42,677 bases of DNA from Pseudodesulfovibrio sp. (GTDB lineage Bacteria > Desulfobacterota > Desulfovibrionia > Desulfovibrionales > Desulfovibrionaceae): the NCBI RefSeq assembly GCF_028692895.1, contig NZ_JAQUWN010000029.1, forward strand, positions 1-42,677, given 5' to 3'. A model generated the notes under the pieces. The model saw nothing but the letters and a program-made list of their open reading frames with translations. It was not told where the DNA came from and searched no databases. Positions 15,746-24,517 of this stretch are shown here, in pieces (positions within the stretch are counted from its first letter, which is position 1; each line of letters begins with the position of its first letter). A program made the position numbers and the translations under genes.

Positions 15746-17431
15746 TTAACGCTTCATGGCGATGACTTCGCCGAGCATGGAGTCCGTGGTGGTGATGACC
15801 TTGGTGTTGGCCTGGAAGCCGCGCTGCGTGGTGATCATGCGCACGAACTCGGTGGCCATGTCCACGTTGGACATCTCAAGGGAGTTGCCGTCCACGGTGC
15901 CCTTTCCGGTGGAGCCCGCCTGGCCGGTCAGGGCCGGGCCGGATTCCAGGGTCTCGGAGAAGAGGTTGCCGCCCTCGCGGCGCAGGCCGTGCTGGTTGGT
16001 GAAGGTCGCCAGGGTCAGGGCGTAGAGTTCGAGCACCTGGCCGTTGGAATAGTGGCCGCTCAGCACGCCTTCGCGGTTGACCGACACGTTCTGGAGCACG
16101 CCCGCCGCGTAGCCGTCCTGGCTTTCGTACAGGGTGGAGGAGCCGCCGGTGTCGTAGCTTTGGGTCGCCAGGGCGCTGACCGCCGGGTCCTTGAAGTTGG
16201 GCAGCCAGGAGGTGTTGCTTTTGTAGGACAACTGGGCCGCGTTGGCGTGCACGGGCAGGGTGCCCAGGCCGACGGCCCAGCCCTTGGTGTCGGGGCCGCC
16301 GCTGTTGCTCGACAGGTCCTTGTTGGAGATGCCGAAGTCCAGCTGGATGGGCGTGGCCGCCGAGGCTTCCGCCGTGGAGGCGTTGGACTTGCCCAGGAAG
16401 TTGGCCGTGAATACCGGGTAGCCGCCGGTGGAGAAGTCCGCCAGGGTCCAGTTGGCCAGGTTCTTGGGACCGCCGTTGTTGCCGCCGTTGGACTTGAGCG
16501 TGTAGGCGTTCATGCCGGAGAGCTGGCCGGAGGTGAAGGTCAGGGTGCCGATCATGAGCACGCCCGCAGCCGAGGTCGCGGCCTGGCCGATCATGGTGTT
16601 GTTGCCGTCAGCGCCGCCGAGCGTCCGCTTGTCCGCGTTGGGGTCGACGGTGACCATGTATTCCCAGACCGTGTCGCCGCCCGCGTTGCTCAGGGTGACG
16701 GGGTCGAAGTACACGGTCAGGTTATGGGCGGTCCCGATGTCGTCGTACACCTTGATGGTGCTTGAGTATGCATAGCGGGTGGAGGCGATGGGCGTGTCCG
16801 TCGCGCCGTTCCAGTTGTTGAACATGGCGAAGTACGGGTTGGAGGTGCTGGTCGAGTTGTCCGGCGACGACGGGTCCAGGTTGGTGACCATGGAGACGTT
16901 CGTCGTCGGGTTCGGCGCGGACTGGAAGTTCTCCAGCCGGATGTCCGTGGGCGTGCCGATGATGCGGGTCGACTGGGTCCCGCTGTCCGTGGTGGACGCC
17001 GTGGTGGACACGGTGGTGGAGGACTGCTCCACCTGCCAGCCCTGCAGGATGTACCCGTGGGGATCGACCAGGTATCCGTCCTGGTCGAAGCGGAAGTTGC
17101 CCGCCCGGGTGTAGAATTTGTTTTCCTCGCCCTTCGGGGAGACGATGAAGAAGCCGTCGCCCGAGATGGCCATGTCCGTCGCCTCGGTGGAGGACTCGAA
17201 GGAGCCCTGGCCGAAGTCGGAATAGATGGTGGAAACGCGTACGCCGCGGCCGACCTGGCCCACGCCGTTGACCGTCGAGTAGTCCTGGCTGAGCAGGTCC
17301 TCGAAGTGCATGCGCGAGCCCTTGAAGCCGATGGTGTTGACGTTGGCGAGGTTGTTGCCGATGACCGTCATGCGTTCGGAATGGGCCGACAAGCCCGTGA
17401 TTCCCGAATACAGTGATGCTCCTAAACCCAT
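15746..17431 (-). CDS. flgE: Flagellar hook protein FlgE
   Basis: FlgE builds the hook that joins basal body and filament. The 561-residue protein starts MGLGASLYSGITGLSAHSER, has the family motif NLANVNTIGFKGSRM at 29-43, the core FLGYLISGDGFF-like stretch (AISGDGFFIV) near residue 87, and ends with the conserved helix FVRMITTQRGFQANTKVI. The middle is enriched in S, T, N and G, as in other surface-exposed hook domains. GGAGGT precedes the ATG. It is the last gene of the minus-strand operon after flgD, with 60 bases between. Confidence 0.96.
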   Translation of the reverse strand: MGLGASLYSGITGLSAHSERMTVIGNNLANVNTIGFKGSRMHFEDLLSQDYSTVNGVGQVGRGVRVSTIYSDFGQGSFESSTEATDMAISGDGFFIVSPKGEENKFYTRAGNFRFDQDGYLVDPHGYILQGWQVEQSSTTVSTTASTTDSGTQSTRIIGTPTDIRLENFQSAPNPTTNVSMVTNLDPSSPDNSTSTSNPYFAMFNNWNGATDTPIASTRYAYSSTIKVYDDIGTAHNLTVYFDPVTLSNAGGDTVWEYMVTVDPNADKRTLGGADGNNTMIGQAATSAAGVLMIGTLTFTSGQLSGMNAYTLKSNGGNNGGPKNLANWTLADFSTGGYPVFTANFLGKSNASTAEASAATPIQLDFGISNKDLSSNSGGPDTKGWAVGLGTLPVHANAAQLSYKSNTSWLPNFKDPAVSALATQSYDTGGSSTLYESQDGYAAGVLQNVSVNREGVLSGHYSNGQVLELYALTLATFTNQHGLRREGGNLFSETLESGPALTGQAGSTGKGTVDGNSLEMSNVDMATEFVRMITTQRGFQANTKVITTTDSMLGEVIAMKR

Positions 17432-17491
17432 GGTGACCTCCTATATCTTCTCCAAGTATGTCCGGCTATCGAACCGGATATTCTTCAATCC

Positions 17492-18220
17492 TTACTCTTC
17501 TTCGGCGGTCGTCTCGGAGTCCACGGCGCTGGCGGTGCCGGGGTCGACGATTTCCGTGACGTTCAGGAAGTTCAGGTACCGTCCGTCCTTGAGACGCAGG
17601 TACTGGGTGCCGTCCTCGTTGACCACGGCGTCGACAACGCCCGAGACTTCGGTCTGCACCAGGACCCCGCCGCCGTCCTTGTCCTTGCCCAGGATGCCTA
17701 CGCCGTAGATGCCGTCGGGCAGGACCGTCCCGGCCTCGTTCTTGCCGTCCCACACGTACTGGTAGGAGCCGGATTCCTTGCTGCCGAGCTCGACGGTGCG
17801 GACGATGGCGCCGTCGGAGTCGTAAATGTTCATGGTGATGCCGCTCACGGGCTCGCCGAAGCCGTAGTAGATGGTCGATGCGTTGCCGCTTTCCAGGCTG
17901 ATGTTGTAGCCGTCCGCCTTGACTTCCTTGCCGATGAAGCTGACCGCGTTGAGCAGGTCGCTGTGCTCCATGGAATCACTCAGGGCCTTGATGTTCGTGT
18001 TGATGTTGGTGAGCTGCTCCAGGCTGGAGAACTGGGCCAACTGGGCCGTCATGTCCGTGTCCTCCATGGGGCTCAGCGGGTCCTGATGGGTGAGCTGCGC
18101 CACCAGGATGGTCAGGAAGTCTTCCTGTTCCAGGGAGTCCTTGTGCTCGGGGGTGTTGGAGGCGGCCATATAGGCCTCCTGCTGCCCCAGCAGATATCCG
18201 GTGGAATCGACGTAACCCAT
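17492..18220 (-). CDS. flgD: Flagellar hook capping protein FlgD
   Basis: FlgD sits at the hook tip and guides FlgE assembly. The 242-residue protein has the N-terminal signature QEDFLTILVAQLTHQDPLSP at about 32-51 followed by MTAQLAQFSSLEQL, and a C-terminal FlgD-Ig/Tudor-like part with WDGKNEAGTVLPDGIY at about 158-173. A GAGGT box precedes the ATG at 18220. The gene starts 12 bases after the fliK stop codon, fitting one operon of hook-building proteins. Confidence 0.95.
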   Translation of the reverse strand: MGYVDSTGYLLGQQEAYMAASNTPEHKDSLEQEDFLTILVAQLTHQDPLSPMEDTDMTAQLAQFSSLEQLTNINTNIKALSDSMEHSDLLNAVSFIGKEVKADGYNISLESGNASTIYYGFGEPVSGITMNIYDSDGAIVRTVELGSKESGSYQYVWDGKNEAGTVLPDGIYGVGILGKDKDGGGVLVQTEVSGVVDAVVNEDGTQYLRLKDGRYLNFLNVTEIVDPGTASAVDSETTAEEE

Positions 18221-18232
18221 GATCGACCTCGC

Positions 18233-19969
18233 TTAGGCGACGATGTGCAATCCGTCGGTTTGGACCGTGGGAACCACGGCCTGGGCGGCGTCCGTCGCCG
18301 TCCCGGTCTCGCCGCGCATGGCGCGCATGTGGTTGCGCATGGCGGTCATGACTTCCCGCTCGCGGGCCAGGTTGTGCTGCTCCTGGCCGAACCAGTTGGA
18401 GTCGCTGTAATTCCCGGTCAGGCCGGACTGGACGTCCAGCTTGTCCACCTTCAGCCCCTGGTCTTGCAGGGCCTGCTTGATGACGTCGAGATTCTCGTGG
18501 ATGAGCTTGGCGGCCTCGCTCGACTCGGCCCGGATCACGGCGCTGACTTCCTTGCCGTGGACCTGGAGGGCCACGCTCAGCTTGCCCAGGTTTTCCGGGG
18601 CGAGCTGGAGGGTGAGCTGCTTGGCGCCGTTCGACAGGGTCTTGATGACCGCGTTTTCCACCTGGCGCATGACCTTTGGCGCGGTGACCTTTTCCCAGGC
18701 CTGGGTCTTGGCCTTGGCCGAGGTGTCGGTCAGGGCGGCGTTCAGGGCCTGCTCCGCGTTTTCGGCCTTGGCCTGCGTCTGGCGGACGGAGGCGGAGGCG
18801 TCGTCGCGCAGCTTGCCGAAGAAATCGCGCCAGTTCTTGTCGGACTCGTCCTCGGTCTTCTGCTCCCGGGGCTCGGCCTGGCCCTCTGCCTGCTTGGGCA
18901 GCGTCTTGGTCGCGGCGGCCTTCTTGGCGTTGGACTCGGGCATGGTGTCGCGGCGTTCTTCCAGGGCTTCCTTGAGGTCTTCCTTGACCATGGTGTCCGC
19001 GCCGTTGTCGTCGGCTGTGCGAGGCTTCAGGTCCACGGCCTCCTGGATGTCCTTGGCCACCGAGGTCTCCTTGACCTCCTTGCCGGTGGCTTCGGCGAAG
19101 GCCTTGCCCACGGCCTTGACCAGCTTCTCGTCCTTGGCGTCCAGGGCGGCCATTTCCTTGCCGAGCATGGCAAAGGCCTGCTTCATGCCCTTGCCCGTGC
19201 CGCCCTGGCCGAGCAGCTCTTCGAGCTTGCCGGTCAGTTCCTTGGAAAATTGCATGGCCGAGGCGAAGGCGTCGACCTCGTCCTTGGTCAGCAGGAGCTG
19301 CTTGCCGTCGGACATGGATTCCAGCTTGGCCTTGAGGGCGGTCATGACCTTGTCGGTCTCGCCGTTCTCGACCTGGGAGAGGAGGCGGGCGGACTGCTTT
19401 TCGGAGAAGCCCAGCTTGGAGAAGAAAGAGGTGAGGTCGGCCTTCTGGGCGTCGCTCAGGGCGACCTTGCGCAGCTCGGCCATCTTTTCGGCCAGGGCGG
19501 AGACGAACTGGTTCCAGGTCAGTCCCTCGTCGCTGTTCACCTTCTTCTCCAGTTCGGCGATCTCCTTGTCCGACAGGCCGTATTCCTTGAGGTCTTCCTT
19601 GACCTTGTTGAAGTCGTCCTGGGTCATGCGCTGGTCGCGCTTGTCCTGGGCGGGCTCCTTGTCTTCCTTGGCCGTGGTCTTGGACGCGGTGGACTTGGTT
19701 TCCTTGGCCTGGCCGCTCTGGGCCACGCTGGTCTGGGCCGTGCCGTCCTGGGCCACGCTTTCGGCGGCCTCGGGAGCGCTCGCTACCATCTTGTCCGTGG
19801 TCGCAATCGGAGAAAGAGCCAGGTCGTGCTCCACCTTGCTGGAATGCATCTGGAACAGCTCCTCGAACATCGACTGCTTGTCGGTGCTCGTGGTGGTGGT
19901 GACCGTCAATTTCAGGGCCTTGTACTGGTCCGCCGTGCTGTCGGAGGTGATGCCGGGAATATTTTGCAT
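18233..19969 (-). CDS. fliK: Flagellar hook-length control protein FliK
   Basis: FliK is secreted while the hook grows and switches the export apparatus to filament substrates when the hook is long enough. The 578-residue protein has a long, low-complexity, K/E/A/D-rich N-terminal ruler and a C-terminal Flg_hook domain (about 470-545) with LTLQLAPENLGKLSVALQ. The start at 19969 (MQNIPG) has AAGGAG eight bases upstream; upstream in-frame starts lack one and one lies inside the promoter. A sigma-54 promoter begins 25 bases upstream. It is the first gene of fliK-flgD-flgE. Confidence 0.92.
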   Translation of the reverse strand: MQNIPGITSDSTADQYKALKLTVTTTTSTDKQSMFEELFQMHSSKVEHDLALSPIATTDKMVASAPEAAESVAQDGTAQTSVAQSGQAKETKSTASKTTAKEDKEPAQDKRDQRMTQDDFNKVKEDLKEYGLSDKEIAELEKKVNSDEGLTWNQFVSALAEKMAELRKVALSDAQKADLTSFFSKLGFSEKQSARLLSQVENGETDKVMTALKAKLESMSDGKQLLLTKDEVDAFASAMQFSKELTGKLEELLGQGGTGKGMKQAFAMLGKEMAALDAKDEKLVKAVGKAFAEATGKEVKETSVAKDIQEAVDLKPRTADDNGADTMVKEDLKEALEERRDTMPESNAKKAAATKTLPKQAEGQAEPREQKTEDESDKNWRDFFGKLRDDASASVRQTQAKAENAEQALNAALTDTSAKAKTQAWEKVTAPKVMRQVENAVIKTLSNGAKQLTLQLAPENLGKLSVALQVHGKEVSAVIRAESSEAAKLIHENLDVIKQALQDQGLKVDKLDVQSGLTGNYSDSNWFGQEQHNLAREREVMTAMRNHMRAMRGETGTATDAAQAVVPTVQTDGLHIVA

Positions 19970-19994
19970 GGTTTTCTCCTTCGGCACTCCATTC

Positions 19995-20010
19995 ATCAAA
20001 AGGCGTGCCA
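19995..20010 (-). promoter_or_regulatory. Sigma-54 promoter of fliK-flgD-flgE
   Basis: TGGCACG-CCTT-TTGAT on the minus strand has a perfect -24 box and a -12 box with one deviation (GA for GC), at correct spacing. The transcript would start near 19984, leaving a 15-base leader that still contains the AAGGAG of fliK. Confidence 0.7.
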
Positions 20011-20075
20011 AATTTGAAAATGTGATATTTCGGAAACTTAAGGAATCTTAAGGTAGGAAGAAACAGCCGGAAGGA

Positions 20076-21485
20076 CTATGCGCAGACTCGAATCAGGGCT
20101 TCCAGGTGACCCATGACGGCAGCCCATGCCGGTCGGCCGTAGTCGCCGTTCTGGAGCCGCATCTGGGCCAGGCCGGTCAGCGGCCGGGCAGGGACGGGGC
20201 TTTCGGCCCAGAATGCGGCGTCGATCCGCTCGCCGGCCCCGAGCCCGTGCCGGAGCTGGCGGCTCATGGCCGGGATATGGGCCAGCAGGACCTGCGCCGT
20301 TTTCGGCGCGTCCTCGGTCAGGCCGCGCCAGGCGGCCGCCGCCGCGTCCTCGCCGCCGATGCCGAAGCGCGCGGCAAAAAAGGCCTGCCAGAACCGGGAG
20401 GCCAGCCGCTCCCCGTCCGGGGGGGCGCTGTCGAGCCTTCTTATATGATAAAGGCCGAGGGGCCCCTTGCCGGTCAGGAACAGGGCCAGGCCGGGCAGGG
20501 ACATCTTCGAAAGCTTGTCCGGCCCGTCGCCCGCGGCCAGGCGCGCGGCCAGCACGGCCACCCGGTTGGGGGCGAATGGCTCGTGGCAGAACAATTTTTC
20601 CCGGCCGCAACGCCAGCACCCCTTGGCGCAGTCCATGTCCGCCCGCAGCACGTAGTGACCCGGCGAGTGCGGGCCGGTCTCCCAGGGGTTGACCGGGCCC
20701 ATGGACAGGTTGAGGCACTTGAGGCCGGTCCAGGCGGCCAGGTGCATGGGTCCGGTGTCCGGGGTGACGAACAGGGCCAGGGTCTGGCCCACGGCCCCGA
20801 ATTCGTCCAGGCCCAGCCTGCCGCACAGGTCGAGGACCGGGACTCCGGCCAACCGCTTGACCTCAGCGCCCAGCGGCTTTTCCGCCGGGCCGCCGAAGAG
20901 GACTGGGCGCAGCCCGCGCGCCAGCAGCTCGCGCACCAGCCCGGCCCAGAACTCGGCCGAGGGGCGCTTGGCCGTTTCGCTGGCCCCCAGGAACAGCCCC
21001 ACCTTGGTGACGTCGGCGGGCTGGGTGCGCGGCTCGGCGAAGCTCGTGGCCGCGATCTCGGCCGCCGGGATGACGTCCAGGCCGTTCAGTTCGGCCCAGT
21101 GAAAGCGGTTGTAGCGGTTGTTGCCCACCAGCGAGGTCCGGTAGAGCTGCCAGTCGCCGTGCACGACCCGTCCGCCGTCCGCCGCCTGCACCGGGCCGAA
21201 GACCGCCTCGGATCGGAGCTGGCCCGCCAGCACCGCCGCCTTTTCCTGGATGGAGAGGTTGATGACGAGCTCGAACTCGTGCCGCCTCAGCACGTCCGCG
21301 CCCGCCCAGGGAAAATAGGTCACCGGAGGCGAGAGCTTCATCAGCGGCCTGTAGAACAGCTCCTCGGCCGCCACGTAGAGCGGGTGGCCCGGATACTTGC
21401 GCGCCAGCCAGAGCATCAGCGGGAAGGAGAGGATCAGGTCCCCCATCCGCTGCATCTGCATTATCAGGATCGGCCGCTTGGACAT
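20076..21485 (-). CDS. Family 9 glycosyltransferase (heptosyltransferase-like) with extra C-terminal domain
   Basis: GT9 enzymes add heptose or related sugars to lipopolysaccharide or proteins from ADP-activated donors. The 469-residue protein starts with a Rossmann strand (ILIMQMQRMGDLILSFPLML), and the donor-binding segment includes LGASETAKRPSAEFW (about 167-181) and TPDTGPMHLAAWTG (241-254). Four cysteines follow at residues 286, 290, 293 and 300 in a C-x3-C-x2-C-x6-C arrangement. About 130 residues after that have no motif I recognise. The start is 3 bases past the stop of the preceding glycosyltransferase gene, so the pair is coupled. The position next to hook genes suggests flagellar glycosylation, but lipopolysaccharide synthesis is equally possible. 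Confidence 0.85.
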   Translation of the reverse strand: MSKRPILIMQMQRMGDLILSFPLMLWLARKYPGHPLYVAAEELFYRPLMKLSPPVTYFPWAGADVLRRHEFELVINLSIQEKAAVLAGQLRSEAVFGPVQAADGGRVVHGDWQLYRTSLVGNNRYNRFHWAELNGLDVIPAAEIAATSFAEPRTQPADVTKVGLFLGASETAKRPSAEFWAGLVRELLARGLRPVLFGGPAEKPLGAEVKRLAGVPVLDLCGRLGLDEFGAVGQTLALFVTPDTGPMHLAAWTGLKCLNLSMGPVNPWETGPHSPGHYVLRADMDCAKGCWRCGREKLFCHEPFAPNRVAVLAARLAAGDGPDKLSKMSLPGLALFLTGKGPLGLYHIRRLDSAPPDGERLASRFWQAFFAARFGIGGEDAAAAAWRGLTEDAPKTAQVLLAHIPAMSRQLRHGLGAGERIDAAFWAESPVPARPLTGLAQMRLQNGDYGRPAWAAVMGHLEALIRVCA

Positions 21486-21488
21486 TCG

Positions 21489-22703
21489 TCAGGCGAAGGT
21501 CTGGCGCATGGCCTCCATGAGCGTGGTCATGCGGTGATCGTAGGTGTGTTCGGCCAGGACGCGGCGGCGGGCGGCATCGGCCACGGCGCGGCGCTTTTCC
21601 GGGTTTTCCAGGTACAGCTCCACCAGGCCCGGGATCTCGTCCGGGTGGCTGTAGTAGGCCACCTCGGAGCCGGGCTCGAAGAGGTCCTCCAGGCCGCGCC
21701 GGTAGTCGGTGAGCAGGAAGGCCCCGCAGCACGGCACGTCGAAGACGCGCTGGTTCACGGCCCCGAGCATCTGGCGGCTGGTGCAGTTGAAGTTGATGTC
21801 CGAGAGCGGGTAGAAGTCCGGCAGCTCGTCGTAGTAGGACAGCTCCGGCCGATAACGCCAGCCCGGCCGCCCCTTGAGCAGCTCCTTCCACCCCTCGTCG
21901 CCCACGATGAGCGGGCCGAAATCCAGGATGCGCAGCACGCAGTCCAGCCGGTACATGAGCGTGGCCTGCCAGGTCAGGAAGGTCTCGAAGGCCTGCCGCC
22001 GCGCCGGGGGCTCCAAGGCCTCGAAGTCCCGCCGCAGCTCCGGGAACCGCCGGGTCAGGAACCGGCCGGAGCAGGGTTCGCCCGAGTCGGCGAAGGCCTT
22101 GGCCACCATCAGCCCGGACTCCACCAGCCGCGGGCTCGGCCGGGCCGCCTCCAGCCGCTTGACCGTCTTGGTCAGCATGGAGTTGCCCACAAAGGAGATG
22201 GGCGCGCGCCAGGACGCGTCGCCGCCGTCCCGGTGGGGCGCGAATCGCGTCGGGTCGGCCCCGAGGGGCAGGTGGAAGACGTTGCGGAAGCCCATGGTCC
22301 GCAGGGATTCGAGGTTGTCCACGTCCCAGGTGAACAGGGCGGTGCGGCCTGCGTCCAGGTTGTGGTAGGTGCCCAGGATCAGGTGCGGGTTGTCCACGAA
22401 CCAGGAGGCCAGCGGCACGTCGAACTGCTCCAGCAGCGCGGCCAGGACCCCCTCGTGGTCCACACCCAGGTGGTTCACGGTCAGCACGAAGTCCGGCCGG
22501 AACGAGGTCAGGGCGCTCATCACCCATGAGACGAAGGCGTCCAGGTCCATTTCCCTGGTCCCGAAATCCAGCAGCCGGTGCTCCACGCCGAGGCGTTCGC
22601 ACGCCGCCTTGAGCTCGCCGATCAGGAAATACTGGCTGGTGAGCAGGAGGATGCGCGGTTTCGCGGACCGGAACTTCGGCCATTTGGCGCCGGGACTCTG
22701 CAT
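21489..22703 (-). CDS. CgeB-like glycosyltransferase (DUF3880 / glycosyl transferases group 1)
   Basis: The 404-residue protein has the two-domain outline of CgeB-like glycosyltransferases: an N-terminal part with LTVNHLGVDHEGVLAALLEQ and PLASWFVDNPHLI (about 110-150), and a C-terminal GT-B domain with INFNCTSRQMLGAVNQRVFD, CCGAFLLTDYR and a final AEHTYDHRMTTLM. A plausible AGGTAGGG lies before the ATG at 22703. It is followed by the GT9 gene with a 3-base gap. Donor and acceptor are unknown; a role in flagellin or surface glycan modification is inferred from the neighbourhood. Confidence 0.8.
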   Translation of the reverse strand: MQSPGAKWPKFRSAKPRILLLTSQYFLIGELKAACERLGVEHRLLDFGTREMDLDAFVSWVMSALTSFRPDFVLTVNHLGVDHEGVLAALLEQFDVPLASWFVDNPHLILGTYHNLDAGRTALFTWDVDNLESLRTMGFRNVFHLPLGADPTRFAPHRDGGDASWRAPISFVGNSMLTKTVKRLEAARPSPRLVESGLMVAKAFADSGEPCSGRFLTRRFPELRRDFEALEPPARRQAFETFLTWQATLMYRLDCVLRILDFGPLIVGDEGWKELLKGRPGWRYRPELSYYDELPDFYPLSDINFNCTSRQMLGAVNQRVFDVPCCGAFLLTDYRRGLEDLFEPGSEVAYYSHPDEIPGLVELYLENPEKRRAVADAARRRVLAEHTYDHRMTTLMEAMRQTFA

Positions 22704-22879
22704 CGTCCCTACCTAGCGGCCGGGCGGGGTTTTGTCCATAGGCGGCGGGCCGCATGTGGGTCAACGCCTACAATATTCCGCCTGCCCCCGCTCCGGCGGC
22801 CCCAGGCCAGCCTGCACCGCTTTTCCCCCGAGGGGGCGCATGGGGCGCCCGCCCGGCTTGGTTGATTCCCGTCCTTAAT

Positions 22880-23040
22880 CCTTGGAAAAGGCGAAAGGCG
22901 ATAAGGAGCCGTTTTCGGCGGGACGTTCTTCACAGGCCTGTGTCCTGGATGCGCAACGCGCTTTTGGCCGGAGCGCCCAGAAGCAAGCCAAAACCGCTTC
23001 CAATGTGCTCCGTCCGACGCCCCGGCCACGGGGCAAGACG
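22880..23040 (-). repeat. Dispersed intergenic repeat B, copy 2
   Basis: This is the minus-strand counterpart of 15412-15580, sharing TTGCCCCGTGG, AGCGGTTTT, TGGGCGCTC, GTCCCGCCG and TCGCCTTTCGCC in the same order. It fills much of the 352-base gap between the BaiN-type gene and the CgeB-like gene; I see no gene in that gap. Confidence 0.8.
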
Positions 23041-23055
23041 CTGCCCGCAAAACGG

Positions 23056-24225
23056 CTACAGGTTCTCCCCGCAAGCCGCGCCGGAGGCGAAAGCCCAATG
23101 CAGATTGTACCCTCCCAGGTCCCCGGTGACGTCCAGCGCCTCCCCGATGACGTGCAGGCCGGGCACGTCCTTGGCCTCGAAGGTCTTGGACGAGATCCCG
23201 TCCGTGTCCACCCCGCCCACGGTGACCTCGGCCCGGGCCGGCCCCTCGGTGCCCGACGGCGTAACCGCGAACCCGTGGACGGCCTCGGCGGCCTCGGCGA
23301 TTTGCTCGGCCGAGAGCTGGCTGACCGGGGTCTGGAGCACGCCCTCCGGGAGCAGGTGGCCGGGCAGCCGCTTGGGCAGGACGCGGCCGAGCAGGTTGCG
23401 GAACAGGATGTTGGAGGACCGGTTGGCCTCCACCAGCTCCGCGAGCGGTGCGGAGGGCAGGAAATCGATGACCACGGGCCGCCCCTCGCGCCAGCGGGAG
23501 GAGATCTGGAGCACGGCCGGGCCGGACAGGCCGGTGTGGGTGAAGAGCAGGGCGTCGGTGAACCGGGCGTTGCCGCAGGAGACCGTGGCGGGCAGCGAGT
23601 TTCCGGCCAGATCCCGGCACATGGCGAGCCGCTTTTTCGGCAGGGCCAGCCCGACCAGGCCGGGGCGGGTGGGGGTGACGGCCAGGCCGAACCGTCGGGC
23701 CAGGGAATAGGCGAGGTCCGTGCCGCCGGCCTGGGGCCATGACGGGCCGCCCAGGGCGATGACCAGCCTGGCGGATTCGAGGGCGACGCCGCCCGCGCGG
23801 ACGCGGAACGGGCCGGGCCCCTCCACGGCCTCGATGGGCCGGCCGAGGTGGAAGGCGGCGCCGAGCCGCCCGCACTGCTCGGCCAGGATGCCCGCCAGCC
23901 GGGGCGCGCCCTCCATGGAGAAGAGGCGGCCGTGGTCGCGCTCCTCGTAGGTGACGCCGTGGGCGGTGAAGAAGTCGATGACGTCCCAGGGGGTGAGCCG
24001 GGCCAGGGCGGACTTGACGAAATGCGGGTTGGCGCAGAGATAGTTGCCCGGCTCCACGGAAAGGTTGGTGAAGTTGCCCTTGCCGCCGCCGGAGATGCGC
24101 AGCTTGCGCGCGGGGCGGGGGGAATTGTCCACCAGGGCCACGGCCAGGCCGCGCCGGGCGGCGGTCAGGGCGCAGAACAGGCCCGAGGCCCCCGCGCCGA
24201 GGATGATGGCGTCGCACGTTTGCAT
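23056..24225 (-). CDS. NAD(P)/FAD-dependent oxidoreductase of the BaiN/HI0933 family
   Basis: The 389-residue flavoprotein starts with the dinucleotide-binding loop AIILGAGASGLFCALTAARRG and continues with the family hallmark ARKLRISGGGKGNFTN (about 39-54). The end has the second FAD contact GLHVIGEALDVTGDLGGYNLHWAF. The family is widespread and mostly uncharacterised; one named member acts in bile acid reduction, but the substrate here is unknown. The start at 24225 places the loop at the usual distance from the N-terminus, although its ribosome binding site is poor. An in-frame ATG at 24282 has none either. It is divergent from the small membrane peptide gene. Confidence 0.88.
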   Translation of the reverse strand: MQTCDAIILGAGASGLFCALTAARRGLAVALVDNSPRPARKLRISGGGKGNFTNLSVEPGNYLCANPHFVKSALARLTPWDVIDFFTAHGVTYEERDHGRLFSMEGAPRLAGILAEQCGRLGAAFHLGRPIEAVEGPGPFRVRAGGVALESARLVIALGGPSWPQAGGTDLAYSLARRFGLAVTPTRPGLVGLALPKKRLAMCRDLAGNSLPATVSCGNARFTDALLFTHTGLSGPAVLQISSRWREGRPVVIDFLPSAPLAELVEANRSSNILFRNLLGRVLPKRLPGHLLPEGVLQTPVSQLSAEQIAEAAEAVHGFAVTPSGTEGPARAEVTVGGVDTDGISSKTFEAKDVPGLHVIGEALDVTGDLGGYNLHWAFASGAACGENL

Positions 24226-24342
24226 GGCCGGAAGATAGCAGGGAGCCGGGCCGCGCGCCAGGGGGCGGAATCGGCTTTCCATCGCCGCCGGATTCTGGTA
24301 TAGGCATCTGACCGAACACGAGAATTGATGGAGGTAGCGATC

Positions 24343-24432
24343 ATGCTGGGTTATTTCTGGTTTTTCCTGGGACTGTCCATGACCATCGCCGCGCTGGTGA
24401 TGATCAAGGTCAGCTCTCCCAACGAGAAGTAG
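24343..24432 (+). CDS. 29-residue single-pass membrane peptide
   Basis: A short frame from ATG at 24343 to TAG at 24430-24432 has a strong GGAGG eight bases upstream. The peptide begins MLGYFWFFLGLSMTIAALVM, one continuous hydrophobic helix, and ends with a short charged tail (KVSSPNEK) expected to face the cytoplasm. An intrinsic terminator follows 25 bases later, so it has its own transcription unit. I do not recognise the family. Peptides of this form often act as small subunits of membrane enzymes or transporters, but no such partner is adjacent. Confidence 0.75.
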   Translation: MLGYFWFFLGLSMTIAALVMIKVSSPNEK

Positions 24433-24457
24433 TTTTCGCCGCTCGCGCGGCATGACG

Positions 24458-24492
24458 GGGGGAATCGGCGCGGCCGGTTCCCCCTTTGTTTT
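24458..24492 (+). terminator. Terminator of the small membrane peptide gene
   Basis: GGGGGAA pairs with TTCCCCC across a GC-rich middle, followed by TTTGTTTT. It sits between the peptide gene and the exonuclease gene. Confidence 0.8.
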
Positions 24493-24517
24493 ATCCGTCC
24501 CGCATCCGGAGGTGGCG

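Noticed and set aside
17963-20017. Long plus-strand open frame of 684 codons opposite fliK and flgD
   Set aside because: It mirrors minus-strand codons, is rich in L, G, V and H repeats, and matches no family; real genes on the other strand explain the region.
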